From assembly GCA_949126835.1 (NCBI GenBank), contig OX421496.1, forward strand, positions 15,394,844-15,458,843: a stretch of DNA of 64,000 nt. The letters are read 5' to 3'. Under the pieces are notes generated by a model, which worked only from the letters and a program-made list of their open reading frames with translations, did not search any database and was not told the origin of the DNA. This DNA comes from Anisus vortex (taxonomy: Eukaryota; Mollusca; Gastropoda; Planorbidae). This document shows positions 36,701 through 55,836 of this stretch, piece by piece. The translations under genes and the position numbers were made by a program. Each line of letters opens with the position of its first letter. Position 1 is the stretch's first letter.

Positions 36701-38661
36701 CTTACAAGATTATGCCAATCATTATGATAGTAACAAAGGAAAAATACATAGTTTGTGGAAGAGCAATAACTTACTTTCAGTTGTAAGGGTTTTCCTTCTT
36801 TTGGTAAATTGAAAATGTATAAACCTGGAGCAGTTAACCTAAAGTATTCAAGACTTTTCAATTCTTTTAGTAATTCTGGTGGGAAAACCTTCACCTGTAA
36901 AATTTGATATTATGAAAAGGAATAAAGAATAGCGTATTGAATAAAGCACCATTACTTAACATTTTAAAGTAAAGGTAAATATAAGATAAGATAAGATTTC
37001 TTTATTGATCCAAAACAAATGGAAATTTGTCTTGATTACAGATGTTTTATCCTTCAGCATATTTTAAACAAAATAAAATAATTATTTGTAATTTGTATAC
37101 AAGCACAGAAATATACTTATAAAATAGACAAGCGCACACACATTCACACAATTTATCATAAAAAGAAAAAAGTTCATTAGTAGTCATCCACTGTATTCTA
37201 ACTGACTGAAGTCTTGACGATATATTTATGGTAGATAGTATGGCCTGAGGCTGACGCGCAATAATTCTTCGTCTGGTGTGCATATTCTTCTTTTGTTGTA
37301 AAACAGTTGGTATTGTAATATTGTTTGTTTATATAGATAGCCAGCCCTCCAGCTTTACTTTGCCACTGTTGACGGGTCTGTCTGAGCAAAGCAGATAAAA
37401 TGTCCACAGTCATATTCCTCCTCTGCGGCCACATTTATTTCGCCTTGTTGGTGTGAAGAGCTAATAGAAATTTTTCCATTCAGTTGATTAAGTATTCAAC
37501 AAATGAAATTTTAAGTTGTTTAAATTTTACTATTACTAGTTTTCTATGCTTTACAAGAAGGTTATTAAGGTTTATGTAGGTGACCAAATGTTATATACCC
37601 TCACTTCTTACCTTCATTTGCATATAATAGAAGATATTAAAATCGGTTTACTTATAGTTTTTTTTTTAATGGCCTGAAGTAATAGCATTTAAAACGCTAA
37701 CTTATTAAAAAAATTTCATGTTATTACATATTAAAGCACTTATAAAATAAATAAAAATGGTAGCAACTAAAAAAACAAAAAAGAAGCACTTGTAGAGTAA
37801 TCTATTGGCTAAATCAACTTTGTTAAAAAATTAACAATTTTTTATAACATTACTTTAAATCAGCTATCTTGGTATCACTTACAAGAGGGCTATTCAATTT
37901 AAGGATCTTCAAGGTGTTGTTTTTTTCAAAATGAAAAAACTTGGCATCAGGGTGTGCCATTTTTTCAAAGTACAGTTCCAATTCTGTCAGTAAGTTCAGG
38001 TCTTTAAACATGAGAAGATTGGGTATATTGTCATGATAAGAGAGATTCAGGCTATCCAGACTACTAAGACTTTTGAATGTATCAGCATCAATATCTTTTA
38101 CTTCCAAGCCTTTCATTTGTTTGAGACTGCCCAAGCCTTGAAAAGTTTTACTGTTAACATTTTCTAACACATTGCCAGTCAAATCAAGCTCAATGAGTTT
38201 ATTGCAATCTGTCAAAAATTAAAAAAAAAATATTGTTGTTAGGCATATATTATCTTTCTTGGAAAATATTTGAAAAAATGTTTTTGCACAAAACCAAATT
38301 ACACATCTTTAGAAATAAACCAACCTTCAAACACTGGTGAGAGCCATCTAATATTATTCCATGCAAAAGATAATGTGCTTAAGTTAACATATGCTTTGCA
38401 CATTGACAGATTTGGGCTGCTTTGAAGATTTATGTTGTTCCAGGAAAGGTTCAAATCTGTTATTTTGCTGGGAAGATCCAAAGGGACAGCACTCAAACCT
38501 TTTAATGAACATTCAGCTTTTATCTTAACTTCTCCATCCCATGAATAAGTGCAGGTGCAATTTTTTCCACAAGGCAATTCGTTTTGAGAGTCTGCAGTAG
38601 TTGAATAGCATAGTATCGAAATGATTACAAAACTCAACATTTTCCCTGAGTTAAATAACAT
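30732..38661 (-). CDS. Leucine-rich-repeat type I membrane protein with repetitive N-glycosylated stalk
   Basis: Exons in transcript order: 38661-38325, 38208-37883, 36894-36775, 34343-34218, 33595-33428, 33149-30732. Phases agree and give about 1164 aa. An N-terminal hydrophobic signal (LSFVIISILCY) is followed by a Cys-rich LRR N-cap (CGKNCTCTYSW), about a dozen irregular LRRs across all exons (for example ITDLNLSWNNI, LIELDLTGNVL, LEVIDLSYNFI) and an LRR C-cap (NPVRCDKYMEMLLGC, from about residue 503). Then comes a stalk of roughly 550 residues rich in Ser, Thr and Asn, with four identical 30-residue units at about 710-829. One transmembrane helix (TAVVVVVLLSILGGG, about 1105-1128) leads to a 37-residue tail ending KLPVA. 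There is no TIR, kinase or other signalling domain. It is probably a surface adhesion or recognition protein. I do not recognise a specific family. An upstream Met at 38709 is possible; 38661 or 38640 fits a signal peptide better. Confidence 0.88.
31741..32100 (-). repeat. Four identical 90-bp coding tandem repeats
   Basis: Copies at 31741, 31831, 31921 and 32011 are base-for-base identical as read. Each encodes 30 residues containing NQSN, NVSS and NKTE, that is three N-glycosylation sequons per unit. Flanking sequence encodes diverged versions (VNQSHSIEKSLNNVS on one side). The array is part of the stalk of the LRR membrane protein. Confidence 0.97.
33640..34110. repeat. LRR-gene intron with possible LTR-like dispersed sequence
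   Basis: This part of the intron 33596-34217 is less AT-biased than its neighbours. It begins TGTTGGGACTGG and contains, on the minus strand, an AATAAA word. It may be an old solo LTR or another dispersed repeat, but no target duplication was found. Confidence 0.2.
34715..35450 (-). mobile_element. LINE fragment with RNase H domain, flanked by a 15-bp target duplication
   Basis: GTACCCAATAACCAG occurs at 34700-34714 and again at 35451-35465, exactly bounding this block. The minus-strand frames encode a ribonuclease H domain of a non-LTR retrotransposon (VIILTDALSLLQ in one frame, FVPGHIGLPGNEREDHLAKK in another) and then a zinc-knuckle-like CRHCGEEEKTVEHILRECPR. The frame change between the two shows it is a dead copy. 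It is 5'-truncated, has no poly(A) tail, and lies in an LRR-gene intron in the same orientation as the gene. The RNase H domain separates it from the CR1/L2-like LINE at 52.5-55.3 kb. Confidence 0.85.
35451..36774. other. LRR-gene intron, no further gene seen
   Basis: AT-rich intronic DNA between the LINE fragment and the exon 36775-36894. A (GA)n run lies near 36471-36483. No coding homology is seen. Confidence 0.5.
36979..37450 (-). mobile_element. Decayed LINE fragment: endonuclease piece joined to a 3' end
   Basis: The minus-strand 3' end shows a GGATCAATAAAG word followed by (TCTTA)n near 36979-37010. The other end encodes KAGGLAIYINKQY, similar to the GG-L-A-x-Y motif of LINE AP-endonuclease domains. 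The reverse transcriptase between them is missing, so this looks like an internally deleted or very degenerate copy. It lies within the LRR-gene intron 36895-37882. Confidence 0.45.
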
Positions 38662-39024
38662 TGTTTGATAATTGAAAGCTTTCTCTTTTAAATTTGCAAG
38701 CGTCTGCAAATATGTAACGTATCCGTATTCAGGTCGTGTTCATTTCGGTTTTCAATAGTGGCAATTTAAATCTGAAAATAAACAAGGCATGAATGAAAAG
38801 CAGTGACTTGAATAATCTGAGTAGGCTAATCATAATTGGGCCGTGGGATGCCATTTTTATGACAAGGTCTTGGATGGCCATGGCCCATGGCCTGCCATGA
38901 AAATGATGAAATCATCTGAAATGAATCAGAATGGCTCAACTAAACTCAAACATTACCGGTAAATTTAAATAGGCCTATTAAAAAACGTATCATGAGAAAT
39001 AGATTTAGAGTCTAGACTCTAGAC

Positions 39025-40851
39025 CAGTGGTTCTTAACCAGTGCCCCACGGAGCACTGGTGCTCCTCCGCGAGGTAGTTGCAAGTGCTCCGCGAAATTAT
39101 GAAACTCAAAATTTAATGTTCACTCACTTACTCTATCTGATTGAGCTGAACAAATGCTTTTGATAGGTAGTCCAAACGGGGAAAAATCTGCCTTTTTGCC
39201 TATTTTTACTGTTTTTGTAACGAAGTTTTGACTCACTTGTACTAATGCTGCATAAATAAAATGTATATGTGATTAAAGTTGAAGCCTTTATCTAACAAAA
39301 TATTTAACTTTTAAACTCATTAATTGTATTTAAAAAAGTGGCGACGAAGCAACAAAGGAAATAATGAAAATTCCTCGTTCAAATGATACAATAAAAAAAA
39401 GAATTAAAAATATGTCGGATGATATCGAGAAAACAGTTGCCGATAAGCTTTCCAAACGGCATTTTGCTCTGCAAATTGACGAGTCCACTGACATAAGTGG
39501 AAAAGCTCATATACAAGGGTTTGTTCGTTTCATTCATGAAAACGAAATAGTGAATAAATTTCTATGCTGTCTTGAGCTTACCGAACGTTCGATAGGACAA
39601 GATGTCTTTGATTCTATTTCTTCCTATTTCGAACAATTCAAAATATCATGGGAGTTGTGTGTGGGAATTTGTACTGACGGTGCTCCATCAATGGTAGGCT
39701 CATTAAAAGGGTTTGTGACTCTCGCCAAGAAAAGAAAAGCCAATATTATATCTAGTCACTGTTTTTTGCACAGAGAATCTCTGGTGTCCAAAACATTACC
39801 AGTAGCATTAAAACCTGTGCTAGACAAAGTTGTAAATATGGTAAACTTAATAAAATCGAGACCTTTGAAAATACGCGTCTTAAAAAATCTTTGCATCTCT
39901 ATGGAAGCCAAGTACGAATCTTTGCTTTTGCATTCTGAAGTGAGAATTGGCATATTTAGCTGATATTTTTGATTATTTAAATTGTGTTAATACCAGCCTA
40001 CAAGGAAGAAAAGAAATTTTTTAACATCGACCGACAAATTGACAGCCTTTCGGAAAAAAAGTTATTTTTTTGAAAAATCGTTTGTTGGAGAAAAAGAAAG
40101 TAGATATCTTTCCTTCTCTTAATGATAACACTACCGACGAAATTATTTCAGCAGTAACAGAGCATTTAACTTTATTAGAAGAAAAGATTGAATTTTATTT
40201 TCCATCAATAAACGTAGAAACATATGACTGGATACGTAATCCCTTTGCCACGGTTGATACATCAAATAGTAAGTTGTCATACCAAGAAGAAGAAGAATTA
40301 ATCAACCTATCATCGGATCGTACACTTAAAATAAAATTTTCCGAAATGGTTCTGGATGAATTTTGGATCTTTGTGCAAGAAGAATACTCAGCTCTCTCCA
40401 TGAAGGCACTTAAAATCTTGTTGCAATTTTCAACATCATATTAGTGTGAACTCGGTTTCTTGATAGTCACCAACATAAAAACTAAAAATCGAGCAACATT
40501 TACTAATTTGGATGAAGAATTGAGGGTAGCTATTTCTAAAATTAGGCCTAATATCACTGAAATTTGTAAAAACCGTCAAGCTCAGGTTTCACATTAAATC
40601 TTTTTATTTTTCTGAATTAAATTTTGCTCAATGTTATTTTTTTTTACTTATTTAATTTATGTTTATTAAAAATTTGTTTATCATGTTATAATTTTAAACT
40701 CTTATGTTATAATCTTTTATTTTCAATAAAAGTCGTACGTATGTGTATTTGTTTGTTTTTTTTACTCTTGATTTTGGTGCTCCCCAAATTTTTGTCATGA
40801 TCAAAAGTCAAAAGTGCTCCCCGACTTCAAAAGGTTAGTTAAGAACCACTG
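39025..40851 (+). mobile_element. hAT-family DNA transposon, complete ends, decayed
   Basis: The termini are CAGTGGTTCTTAAC at the left and GTTAAGAACCACTG at the right, a 14-bp perfect inverted repeat. The 8-bp word CTCTAGAC flanks both sides (39017-39024 and 40852-40859), as expected of hAT insertion. The length is 1827 bp. The transposase inside is broken (separate entry). It inserted upstream of the LRR gene. Confidence 0.95.
39364..40594 (+). pseudogene. hAT transposase remnant (ZBED5-like group)
   Basis: The first block (39364-39960) encodes FALQIDESTDIS, CVGICTDGAPSMVGSLKGF and SSHCFLHRESL, the RNase-H-like catalytic core with its DE-ST-D motif as in ZBED5/FAM200-type hAT proteins. A stop follows at 39961. 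The expected segment between EVR and a LADIFDYLN block is missing, and the frame shifts before 40070-40444, which encodes a later catalytic part (EEEELINLSSD). After another stop, a dimerisation-like piece (DEELRVAISKIRPNI) runs to about 40594. The N-terminal BED finger is absent. No functional protein is expected. Confidence 0.88.
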
Positions 40852-40859
40852 CTCTAGAC

Positions 40860-42059
40860 TCTAGAGTCTAGACTAAAGATAAAATTCCTAAAAATAATAC
40901 AGATAATAATATTAGACTCTAGACAGGTTTAGTGATGCGCAATATCATGAATCCATAAACGTCATTGAGCATGTTAACTTAATACTAAACATAATTATAA
41001 CATTGGCCTAAATACAATGCTGCATCAATAAACGATTTGAAAATATTTCTACCATACCTTTTTATTTTCCGGAAATGGTACCTGGGATAGCTTTCGAGTT
41101 GACAACTCCAGTTTGTAGACTACCTTTCTGTGAAAATCTGGTGGTGTAAATTGTAACAAAAGAAAAAAAATTCGAAAAAAAAAACAACATTGAACGATTT
41201 TCGGCTCATTTGTTTTTATAAAGGAGCTAACAGCTATTTGTAAAAAAAAAAAGGCAGCGTTTTATGTACATTGTCATTTGTAGCTACATTTAGCTGGGCA
41301 TGTTAACTTAGGTGTTCTGGTAGACGCGCACAAACTCTTTTACCTAAAAAAAAATAACTTTCAGAAAAGTAGGCCTACTCTACATGAGCTGTTAGCGGCA
41401 TTTTCCAGCTCAGGTTCAAACGCATATAAACGAATATAATTCAAAAACTGTTATGTGTGTCTCGAGGATAGCCGTGCATGGTGAGCTTAGCCTAATCACC
41501 ATGAGAGTTGTTTTGGCATGTTTGCTTTTAAAAAAAAAACTAAACACATTTCTTTTCAATTAACACTTAGAATCATTATTAGGTGTTTTTTTGTAAAGGT
41601 TAATAGTGTTGACATATTATATTGTAACCCCCCCCCCCTCCTTTTTATGTAGGCGTAGGCCTATCAATTATTTTATATAATTGTCGATTTAGCCTACCTT
41701 AATTTTCCAGCCACCATTTTCTGTATGAAGTTGTTAAACACAATCAAGAAATACTTTTACGACAGGCCTCCTTTTCCTCTGGTCGCTATCCAGTCTAAAA
41801 GAAAATATATCGATGTTAAAACAAATAAATGCCAAAGTAATAGTAGGGATTTAACATATATATTATCATTAACTTTTCATTGAAAACTAAATCTATATAG
41901 CAAAGGCTTGTTAATTGAAACTATAAAACAGCCTTGTCTTCTTCTTCATATTATTGTGGAGACTCCGTTCGGACCGATGTAAGAGTCCACAATTTAACTA
42001 GGTCTACATATAAAATTGAAAAAAAATCACAAACAAGAATTACAAACAGATGACAGTGT
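40860..42059. other. Intergenic, no gene seen
   Basis: AT-rich sequence with scattered AGGCCTA words and a C-run at about 41630-41638. A segment near 41697-41809 has an acceptor-like TTTTCTTTTAG and a donor-like AAG then GTAGGC on the minus strand. It could be a 5' untranslated exon of the LRR gene, but nothing else supports it. Confidence 0.35.
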
Positions 42060-43075
42060 TTCACTTGAGTTATTTAGTCAATCCCTTCGGTGAAGATTTG
42101 AAAGCCGGCACAGAAGGGGCAGTGATGGAGACCTGGTCCAATGTGTTTCACAGTCTATTGGCTGAAGGGAAAAAAAAGAATGTTTGCAGACGTCGGTGCG
42201 TGCGTGTGGGACATGCAGTTTGAGCTGATGACCTCGGGTAGAGCGGGACACCTGTTGGATGCGACCTGTCTGTGTGGACATTTCCACGTGGCGGTTCATG
42301 ATCTTGTACATAGTGGTGACCTTGTTTACCGCTCTGCGGTGTTGTAGGGCTCAAGTTGGAGTTTGGCCACCAAAGCAGAGGCGCTTGTTTTAAGGCCGTA
42401 GTCATGCCACTCGACGTTGGGTCATCTCCAGCTTAGATGTCAGGGGTTGTTCATGGGGATCCCACACAGTCGATGCGTACTCCAGGATGGGTCGGGCTAA
42501 GCTTTCATAACAATGAGTCTGGATTCCTGATGGAGCATCCCTTAAGGTTCATATGGACGAAGGCGCAGGCCCTGTTTGCTTTGGCAGCAATAGATTGAAA
42601 ATGTGTGCCCCAGTGGAGGTTTTCTGTGAAACTCACTCCAAGGTACTTGGCATCTGATACCCTCTCAAGAGTGTGACCATGCAAGGTATAGCTGGTAGGG
42701 ATCCTAGTCCTCTTTCTTTAAATAGAGAGAAAATTGCACTTAGCCTATCGATGTTGAACGCCATTTGCCATTTCGATTCCCAGGTCTCCAAGTTATTGAG
42801 ATCGTCCTGTAGATAAAATGCATCATTAGGGTTCTCGATGTGAGAATACAGGGTGGTATCATCTGCAAAAAGTCGTACCATGGCGTGGATCCAGTCTACC
42901 AGGTCATTGATGTAGACCAAGAACAGTGTGGGCCCAGCACCAAACCATGAGGAACTCCAGACATGACCGGACCACAGCAGGAGCTCTCACCCTCTACAAC
43001 GACCCGTTGGGTGTGACCGAAAAGGAAGTTGTCAATCCATGTCTTGGACGGACCTCTTATCCCGAAGTAATCATT
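42060..43075 (-). mobile_element. LINE fragment: reverse transcriptase 3' half, multiply frameshifted
   Basis: Minus-strand frames give VYINDLVDWIHAM and RLFADDTTLY (the FADD catalytic box of reverse transcriptase), then ETWESKWQMAFN, and further on a typical LINE C-terminus: LYKIMNRHVEMS, RSTRGHQLKLHVPHARTDVCK and CETHWTRSP. Frame changes show it is dead. Its protein differs from the CR1/L2-like LINE at 52.5-55.3 kb, so it is another family (Jockey/RTE-like possible, not decided). Confidence 0.82.
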
Positions 43076-43839
43076 TCCTCTATAATAGATCCAGTATGCC
43101 CATAAATATTTAAAATTATTAAAAAAAAAAAAACAACTGCCAACAACTGTGCGTCGAATACATCATTATTTATATATGGAGTAGTTTTTTTAAGCTAAAT
43201 AAAGACTTACAACGTCATTTTGACTACCGGGTAGACCAGGATCCCGGACAGCCACTTTATGTTCACTACTGGTGCATCATCGCATGATGTTCTTTTATTT
43301 GTGATCAATAAAAATATCAATTCAGCGAGTGCACCCCATTCTTATATTCCCCATTTAAGCTTAGATGCACTTTCTCTAAAGGAGATGATTGCGCTACACG
43401 CTAAATTATTCCTAGATTTTAACTATATACCTATAAGTTAGTTATGGTGGTCCACTTTGCGCGTTTCGCCATGCTATCACATTTATCTTGCCCAGTAGGC
43501 TGTTTTCACGATGATGACAGATGATGATGATACGTGTCCATCGTTTTCGATGAAGACCATTCTATGTCAGAGTCATAGTTTCTTGTGAGTTCAGAGATGG
43601 CTGATGAGGCCTATTTTTGCCCGAAAGTATTTACCACAGTGCGCCAGTGAGGCACATGTGGGTGGCTTGATGGCTAACTGATACGCTAACTGAAGAGGAT
43701 GTTGTCTTTAAATAAGCTTATGATACTCATAAAAATTGTTTAATTCCCAGTGTCTGATGCAAACAGTTCAATATCTAGATCTAGATTCTATAGTTTTGGC
43801 GCCACATTTTCAAAATAGTGCACTCCAAGAAAAATGTGT
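43076..43839. other. Intergenic, repeat-like, no gene seen
   Basis: Contains GATGATGATGATAC near 43520 and a GATGAAGACCATTCT segment that looks like part of a dispersed element. No open homologous frame. Confidence 0.35.
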
Positions 43840-44415
43840 GTCCCCGTGTGGGTTTCGGGTTCCTGGAAATGACCAAGTGAAAGAATGAACCCACTGCTTA
43901 GTCCCACTCGCATGTCATAAAAGGCGACTAATAGTGGGTTGTGCATTGGGAATAACCCGAGCACGTAAAACGTGTATCCCCTTTGTGGTGCTGTTCAACA
44001 GAGGTCCAGATTGCACTATCTTGGATAGAGGTTTGCGCGACTTCTGCTGAGAGGCTCTGGTGTTGGTAGCATGGAGATGGGTGGGTGTAAAGTCGTGAAG
44101 GGGCCTGGATCCAGGATATTCCACAGAGTGTTTCCAGAATGTAAAAAAACTAAATGGCACAACTGAGTGTCATAACCATTTGTGGTTGGCTGAGATTGGA
44201 CCATAGGCTAGTCCCAGTTCAGCACAATTCTTCCCTGACTCAATGCAGCCACGCCACTCACAGATGCTGGACACAGAACCGATAACTCTCTTGTACTGCG
44301 GGGTTTGAAAAAAAAAAGCCACAAAGGATAACCCAGAAAAACAATGCCAGTGTGTCTGACACTGACTGCAAGAGAGCAAACTGCTCTGCAGACTGGCTAA
44401 TAGAAGAAAAGAAGA
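43840..44415. repeat. Dispersed repeat of unknown class, less AT-rich than flanks
   Basis: The block starts near CCCGTGTGGGTTTCGGG and ends with CACTGACTGCAAGAGAGCAA...CTGGCTAATAGAAGAAAAG, an end also found at 1755-1812. No protein homology is recognised on either strand. Its internal composition suggests a non-autonomous element. Confidence 0.5.
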
Positions 44416-44604
44416 AAATACTACTCGAATGCAGTGATAACAGCACAGCTTAATTGTTTTCTGCGCGTGCGAGAGTCGGGGTAGGGCCTATAGGCCTAAT
44501 ATGTTTGCCATGATTTCAACTTTCAACCGCAGCCGTTGGGCTGTTCTGAAAGCTACAAATCAGCCTAAGGGCTAGATTTTGTACAGCCCAGCGCCTTTAT
44601 TAAT

Positions 44605-44800
44605 TATGTATCGTGGTGAGAGCTAGTATTTATTTACGGGCCTGGAATGTGTCTCTTAGTCTACCTAGCTCTGATGGCCAGGCTACCTGACATTAGTAAG
44701 GAAAAAGTAAAGCCTGGTGGGCATTGTACTGACCACACAATCTCCTGGTATGCAGTGACCACAGACACTGGTAAAAGCTGCTTCTCTGCTGGCCCAAATG
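44605..44800 (+). mobile_element. SINE family A, diverged copy
   Basis: Family A words on the plus strand: GAGAGCTAGTATTT, TCTTAGTCTACCTAGCTCTG, TACCTGACATTAGTAAGG, GGCATTGTACTGACCACACA, TGACCACAGACACTGGTAAA. The head is truncated. Confidence 0.7.
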
Positions 44801-44929
44801 AAGAAAATTGATTTAAAAAATGTATGCTAAATGTTAGCCACCACCCTCCCGACAAAAATCCTGGCTTCGCTCCTGTACAGGAGTCGATAATCTTTTAAAA
44901 AAAACTATTATTTCTTCTCTTGCACAAAT

Positions 44930-45545
44930 GATAATTTGTAGGCCTATATCACTTGTAATTGTAGGCTTATTATATTATATGCATTTTAATAGGCCTATTA
45001 TTTTATAAACTGTAGGCCTACAAAAACCGGACATTTAAAAGGTTTGGAACTGTGCCTGCCGGACGGAGGAATTTAGGCTAAAAGGAGGACATGTCTGGCA
45101 AAATTAATTGTAGGACTGCGTCCATAAAGGAGAGGCCGTGGCTGGTCCTGAGGTAATTCAGCGGACTGTCAACCAACACGTCGCGGCAAGGTCGCTAGTT
45201 CTATCCCTGCCACCGGCCGCCCTGCAGGAGTTTTTGCCTTAGTGGACGTAATTTACTAATCTTCTAGCCTAAGATTATTTAGAAGTAGGCCTAATGTCTG
45301 GAAACGTAGGCCTATAAGATAAATGACAACACGCGAATAATATATTAGGCCACACAAAAAGTAAGACCGTAGGCCCTATTATATAGTAGGTAATCCAACT
45401 GATTACAATTATTTTTCAAGATAGGCCTATTGTCTTTTATTGCTTAAAAAAGGGAAATGATCGTTGATAATAATTGTATGACTTTATGTAAATTTTCAAA
45501 TGTGTTAGGCCTACCTTTTGTTCAAAAAGTAGGCCTATAATTGGT
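44930..45545. repeat. Cluster of AGGCCTA palindromic words
   Basis: About ten copies of AGGCCTA or one-base variants lie in about 600 bp (for example near 44940, 44991, 45014, 45284, 45307, 45424, 45506, 45531). The same word is frequent elsewhere in non-coding parts of the window, for example 13153-13184. Confidence 0.7.
45125..45330 (+). mobile_element. SINE family B, diverged copy
   Basis: It contains GGCCGTGGCTGGTCCTGAGG (decayed A-box), GACTGTCAACCAACACGTCGC, GGTCGCTAGTTCTATCCCTG (decayed B-box), CCGCCCTGCAGGAGTTTT and TAGTGGACGTAATTTACT, then an AATCTTCTAG end, matching the copies at 11092 and 51629. Confidence 0.68.
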
Positions 45546-47565
45546 TATGGCCACATTACTTTGATTGTTTACGTCAACACATTTTAAAACTGGTTTAAAA
45601 GATTTCAAAAGGCATAGACCCCACCCCCTCCCGAGGTGTTAAAAATAGATCCTAATTATTTTTCATTCTGTCTTTTTTACATTGAAATATTTAATGATGA
45701 ACTGTAGCCTATTTTACGGTTCACTATTGAAATTTTGATATACAATATCAGTTGCTAAATAGTTTAGGGGGAAATTTAGCACAATTTGAAAATTAGATTT
45801 CTATTTCTCCCGTTCGTTCACATTAGGCATATACTAGTTGCCTTCCCCCTTCTCTACAAGGCTACCTTTCACTATTTGCCCCCCCCCCCTTTGCAATCCT
45901 GGCTACTGGTAGGCTTATATACGGATACTGTCGGATACGGTATATATTTTTACCTCATACACTTTTATTCATAATATGATACATTGAAACGCTTTGATCT
46001 ATCCCATCAACCTAATATTAATTTAAGCTTTCACCTTTTTAGTTGCTAGCAAAAATATAATTATCTACATAATACAAGAATAAAGGTTTCCCCCTTCTGC
46101 CGTGCCCCCCCCCCCCCCCCCAAAACGTACCTTTTTCTTTTTATAATGTAGGCCTATTGTGTTCAGATCGAAATAGGGATGGTAGGCCTGATGTAAGCCA
46201 CGAAGTTATAAGCCATCCAATATAATCTATGGGCTGTTGACGGACGAGTGAGTGTGTGTGATGAGCATAATTCTAATTTCCACCATTGTCAAACTTTGCC
46301 AAACCCTCGCCCGCCTACCCCCATCCTAATTTGACATAATTAATTGACGTCCACCTGTGTAGGCTAGCTGATTATGTCTGTCATATTAGTCTTATGCCCA
46401 GGCGAATGATAACAATTCACATAACTTAATATTAGATAGACATATATAATATATCCACAACAAAACAAATAGGAAATACATAGATCTAATATAAAAAAAA
46501 TTAACAGATATTGCTAATTTAGATCTAATTAGGATTATTATTAGACCTACAATTTAGTAGTAGTAGTAGTATAATTTACCACAATCAGGCATAATTTAAT
46601 ACATTAAAACCATAACAATATATTATTGTTAACTTTAAAAGTGCAGGTAGTCTATAATTATGGTATTATTCAAAGGAGGACATTTTTAGTTTTTTTTTCT
46701 TCAAGTTTTCATAATAATCAATTATTTTTTTATCCTTTGATGAAATCCAAATTTTTATATATATATATACTCCATATACCTATTTAGCCTTTAGACTTGC
46801 ATCCCTGTTCTTGCATTAAAAAATGGCTCTATCATATTGTTGATGCATGTTTTTGTTGCTCAATGTCAAATGCACTCTGAGCTTATATTAATATTATGTT
46901 TGCTGGCAGCACTATAATATAAATAAACTTATTGTTACACTTTTGTAAAGTTACCATAACAACCATTTTTTTATTTAATATTTAAAGGCCCCAATTTTAT
47001 ATTTTTCCACTTTTTGTTTTGTATTTATCAAAACAACTTTTTTTCTCTTTTTACATACATCATCAATGGATCATTTCATCATTTATATTTTACATTTCAT
47101 AACAAAATTCTGTGCTAAGCAAAGGTTATAGCAATCAGACATCAATATTTTTTTTTTAAATGTGTAAAAAATATTTATTCATGAAAAATGTTGATAAACA
47201 CTAAATTGATTAAAATAATTTTAAAAGCTATTGGAAAATAAAATCAAATGTAACTAATGTAAGCTAAATATATTGACCATTTTTTCCTCTCAAAAGGCTG
47301 GCGTTAAAAAAATGGTTAATACTTTAAAATTCTCCCCACACAGGAGAGTTTTTTCAACCAATAAAGCTTTATAAAAATATACAAGACTAACAGTTAAACA
47401 ATTCTGTGTTTCTGTGAAATTTCATTAATGTAATAGTACCTCCATATTAAACTTGATCAAATTTATGAAATTCAAAGAGAAAATATACTTTTCATCTAAT
47501 TATATACATCAACTTTCACACTTCACACACATGAATATGCACACACACACTAATAAGCACACAAT
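45546..47565. other. Intergenic, AT-rich; NAA10 3' flank at its right end
   Basis: Long C-runs occur at about 45880-45890 and 46106-46121. A short repeat tail with CACTCTGAGCTTATATTAAT and GGCAGCACTATAATATAAAT lies at 46866-46930 and resembles the tail at 62990-63060 on the other strand. No gene is seen. The last few hundred bases probably carry the NAA10 3' UTR (minus strand). Confidence 0.5.
46866..46930 (+). repeat. LINE/SINE-type 3' tail fragment
   Basis: GCACTCTGAGCTTA...ATTATGTTTGCTGGCAGC.CTATAAT matches, in reverse, 62990-63060 (GTATAGCGCTGCCAACAAAC, AAGCTCAGAGTGC). Only the tail is present. Confidence 0.5.

Positions 47566-55836
<8,271 letters not shown>

Noticed and set aside
37854..37882. 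Extension of the LRR exon to a GTAATG donor at 37853
   Set aside because: That donor leaves a phase that gives an immediate stop in the next exon. The GTAAGT donor at 37882 keeps the frame and the LRR spacing.
41697..41809. Possible 5' untranslated exon of the LRR gene (minus)
   Set aside because: It has an acceptor-like and a donor-like motif but no homology, and an hAT element and other repeats lie between it and the gene. Only transcript data could support it.
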